Source of the DNA: Aphrophora alni
Taxonomy: Eukaryota > Arthropoda > Insecta > Hemiptera > Aphrophoridae
Reading direction: 5' to 3'
Assembly: GCA_963513935.1 (NCBI GenBank)
Contig: OY740768.1
Coordinates: forward strand, 14,553,993-14,617,992
Length of the DNA: 64,000 nt
Under the pieces are notes generated by a model that was not told the DNA's origin, searched no databases, and was given only the letters and a program-made list of their open reading frames with translations. This document shows, piece after piece, positions 62,183 to 64,000 of this stretch (its first letter is position 1; each line of letters opens with the position of its first letter). Both the position numbers and the translations under genes were made by a program.

Positions 62183-62744
62183 ATACGATCGGACGTCGTG
62201 CTATAAAACCCAACTAACGGAGGCGGAAAGTAATATAAACTGTACGCAAATAGGTTTAGTCTTGTAGGTTTGATCCACAACTACAATGTGTCATTATACG
62301 ATCGGACGTCGTGCTATAAAACCCAACTAACGGAGGGTGAAAGTAATATAAACTGTACGCAAATAGGTTTAGCCTTGTAGGTTTGATCCACAACTACAAT
62401 GTGTCATTATACGATCGGACGTCGTGCTATAAAACCCAACTAACGGAGTAGGAAAGTAATATAAACTGTACGCAAATAGGTTTAGCCTTGTAGGTTTGAT
62501 CCACAACTACAATGTGTCATACAATCGGACGTCGTGCTATAAAACCCAACTAACGGAGGGTGAAAGTAATATAAACTGTACGCAAATAGGTTTAGCCTTG
62601 TAGGTTTGATCCACAACTACAATGTGTCATTATACGATCGGACGTCGTGCTATAAAACCCAACTAACGGAGGGTGAAAGTAATATAAACTGTACGCAAAT
62701 AGGTTTAGCCTTGTAGGTTTGATCCACAACTACAATGTGTCATT
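62183..62744 (+). repeat. 113-bp tandem repeat, five copies
   Basis: Units contain CGATCGGACGTCGTGCTATA, AACCCAACTAACGGAG and GTTTGATCCACAACTACAA. Starts are near 62183, 62296, 62409, 62519 (lacking TTA) and 62632. Copies are over 95 percent alike by eye. GC and CpG content is well above the flanks, with the palindrome GACGTC in each unit. Confidence 0.95.
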
Positions 62745-62850
62745 TTTTACGTTTATGGTTGTCGCTTCTAAACTTGAATCGTGACAACATACAAAGTTAC
62801 AAATATCTCCAATAAATGAGATAATAATATAATTTACAAAACATCCTTAC

Positions 62851-63179
62851 ATGTTCCCACGAGTAGAGTATTTCTTTAGACCTTTTTTCCTCACATTTCT
62901 CAGCGATACAGTCTCAATATCGTTAAGCCCATTGAATTTCTTCGTTTTTCTCTTTTTCATTGGAAATGTTACTTTCGGATGTATTGTATCGTCTTTGATG
63001 TTTTGTATTTTATTGTAAACCCTGAAGACGTCGGTTTTAGTTTCACTATTTTTAAGTTTCGGTTTCAGTGTGACCGGATTTATATCCAGGAGATGATCAA
63101 GGGATGGCGTCTTGGTGGGAGAGCATTGTTGTGCTACGGCGCTGGGATCAGGCACTATCACCAACTGTTCTAAATCTCC
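62851..63179 (-). CDS. N-terminal basic-region exon of TSP1/EGF protein
   Basis: Acceptor TTTGTTTTCAG, donor AT|GTAAGG from 62850. It starts in phase 0 and leaves in phase 2, 329 nt. It encodes GDLEQLVIVPDPSAVAQQC, a Ser/Thr/Pro-rich stretch, then lysine-rich patches MKKRKTKKF and RNVRKKGLKKY. No domain is recognised. The low-complexity basic character suggests a propeptide or a heparin-binding linker (inference). The next exon (50953) lies nearly 12 kb away because of the Gypsy insertion and satellites. Confidence 0.65.
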
Positions 63180-63248
63180 CTGAAAACAAAAAAATCCGTT
63201 TGATAAAGAATTCTCCACACAAAAGTAATAGCAACAGACTTAACTTAC

Positions 63249-63278
63249 TGTGCAGACAATAAACACGCATACGCACAT
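63249..63278 (-). CDS. possible first coding exon (signal start)
   Basis: An ATG at 63278-63276 opens ten codons, MCVCVFIVCT, ending exactly at a strong donor (ACA|GTAAGT from 63248). The 69-bp intron to exon 63179 would join in phase 0. The hydrophobic core fits a signal peptide but is short, so translation may start further upstream or beyond the window. Confidence 0.3.
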
Positions 63279-64000
63279 ACAAACCTTACAATATTGTAAA
63301 GTTTATGTATGAAAGGGAACTTTCAGTATTCTTGAAGGTTATTAAATATATACACAATTAAAATATAACCAAAGCCCTTTACTAAATGATAATATACAGT
63401 TTACATGACGTAATAGCCTCATTAAATAAACATTTTTAACTGATAAACTTTCAAAAGATTACTTAGTTTAAAGTATTTTTTTCTCTTGTAGTTTTAATCA
63501 TCTTAAATCAACCATACTAATCACATCATGTATAAGCTGTCATTTTAATTTTTGAATAGTATCTTATTATTATTTCATTTAGTATCCAAAACTGTCTCTA
63601 GTGGCGTATATGTCTTTTGGTTGTCTTAAGTCACACCCACTTGGGCAATGGCTCTCAGGCCAGTTAGGTTTGGTTTGTAACGTACCTGTTTAGTTCCTTA
63701 ATGACGTCTTACAGAATTAAAGATAACTTATCAAAAGTGTTGGAATCTGTCTATAGTATCATGTGCAATTTGAAGAAACCATAAGTTACATTCGTTATTA
63801 GTAGAGGAACTTAGTTACAAAAATTGTTGATGAAAATTAATTTGAAATTATTGGAAATAATAACAATGTCAAAACAGAATGAAAATGAGCCAATTATGAA
63901 CGAAGTGATTCAGGTTTTCTTTATAAATAAATAATTATTCCAAATTATAACTGATAATAATATACCAATACTACTTAGTTTATAGTAGGGGCCATTAAAC
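63279..64000. other. AT-rich right edge
   Basis: No coding exon was recognised. Promoter or upstream exons of the minus-strand gene may lie here or beyond the window edge. Confidence 0.4.

Overview
This window is AT-rich eukaryotic DNA with long introns, GT-AG splice sites, microsatellites, satellites and many decayed transposons. The transposon families and the protein domains fit an arthropod, most likely an insect; I cannot name the order or species from sequence alone.

The right third carries one multi-exon gene on the minus strand, spliced from about 63.28 kb down to 39.87 kb. I rebuilt it exon by exon from splice sites and codon phase. Eight exons join into one open frame of 488 codons plus stop: a basic N-terminal region, an acidic Ser-Gly segment, one thrombospondin type-1 domain, seven EGF-like domains, and a Cys/Tyr-rich C-terminal exon (39874-40060). 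A second phase-compatible 3' exon (42727-42961) would instead give a membrane-anchored end. A possible tiny first exon lies at 63249-63278.

Intron 2 of that gene (between 62851 and 50953) is swollen by a 10.2-kb Ty3/Gypsy LTR retrotransposon (51082-61274, minus strand). It is structurally complete: 2,059-bp LTRs that are almost identical, a 4-bp ATAT target duplication, a primer site matching initiator tRNA-Met, a polypurine tract, and one intact 1,516-codon Gag-Pol frame. The same intron holds a 113-bp tandem repeat and a 141-bp duplication. The next intron holds an 89-bp tandem repeat.

The left two thirds are gene-poor. They hold one exon resembling the N-terminus of an ABCG-type transporter with an in-frame stop (3762-4028), a DNA transposon with long terminal inverted repeats and a dead transposase (about 8559-10919), a 2.9-kb satellite of 18-bp units with higher-order structure (15806-18690), two head-to-head mariner-like fragments (30843-31610), and several dispersed and tandem repeats.

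The most unusual signal is a repeat family carrying hammerhead-ribozyme-like motifs (5958-6171, 40206-40405, with degenerate relatives at 6511-6560 and 40790-40985). One copy is a near-perfect 200-bp palindrome with a motif on each strand. This fits remnants of Penelope-like retroelements. No rRNA gene, tRNA gene or CRISPR array was seen.
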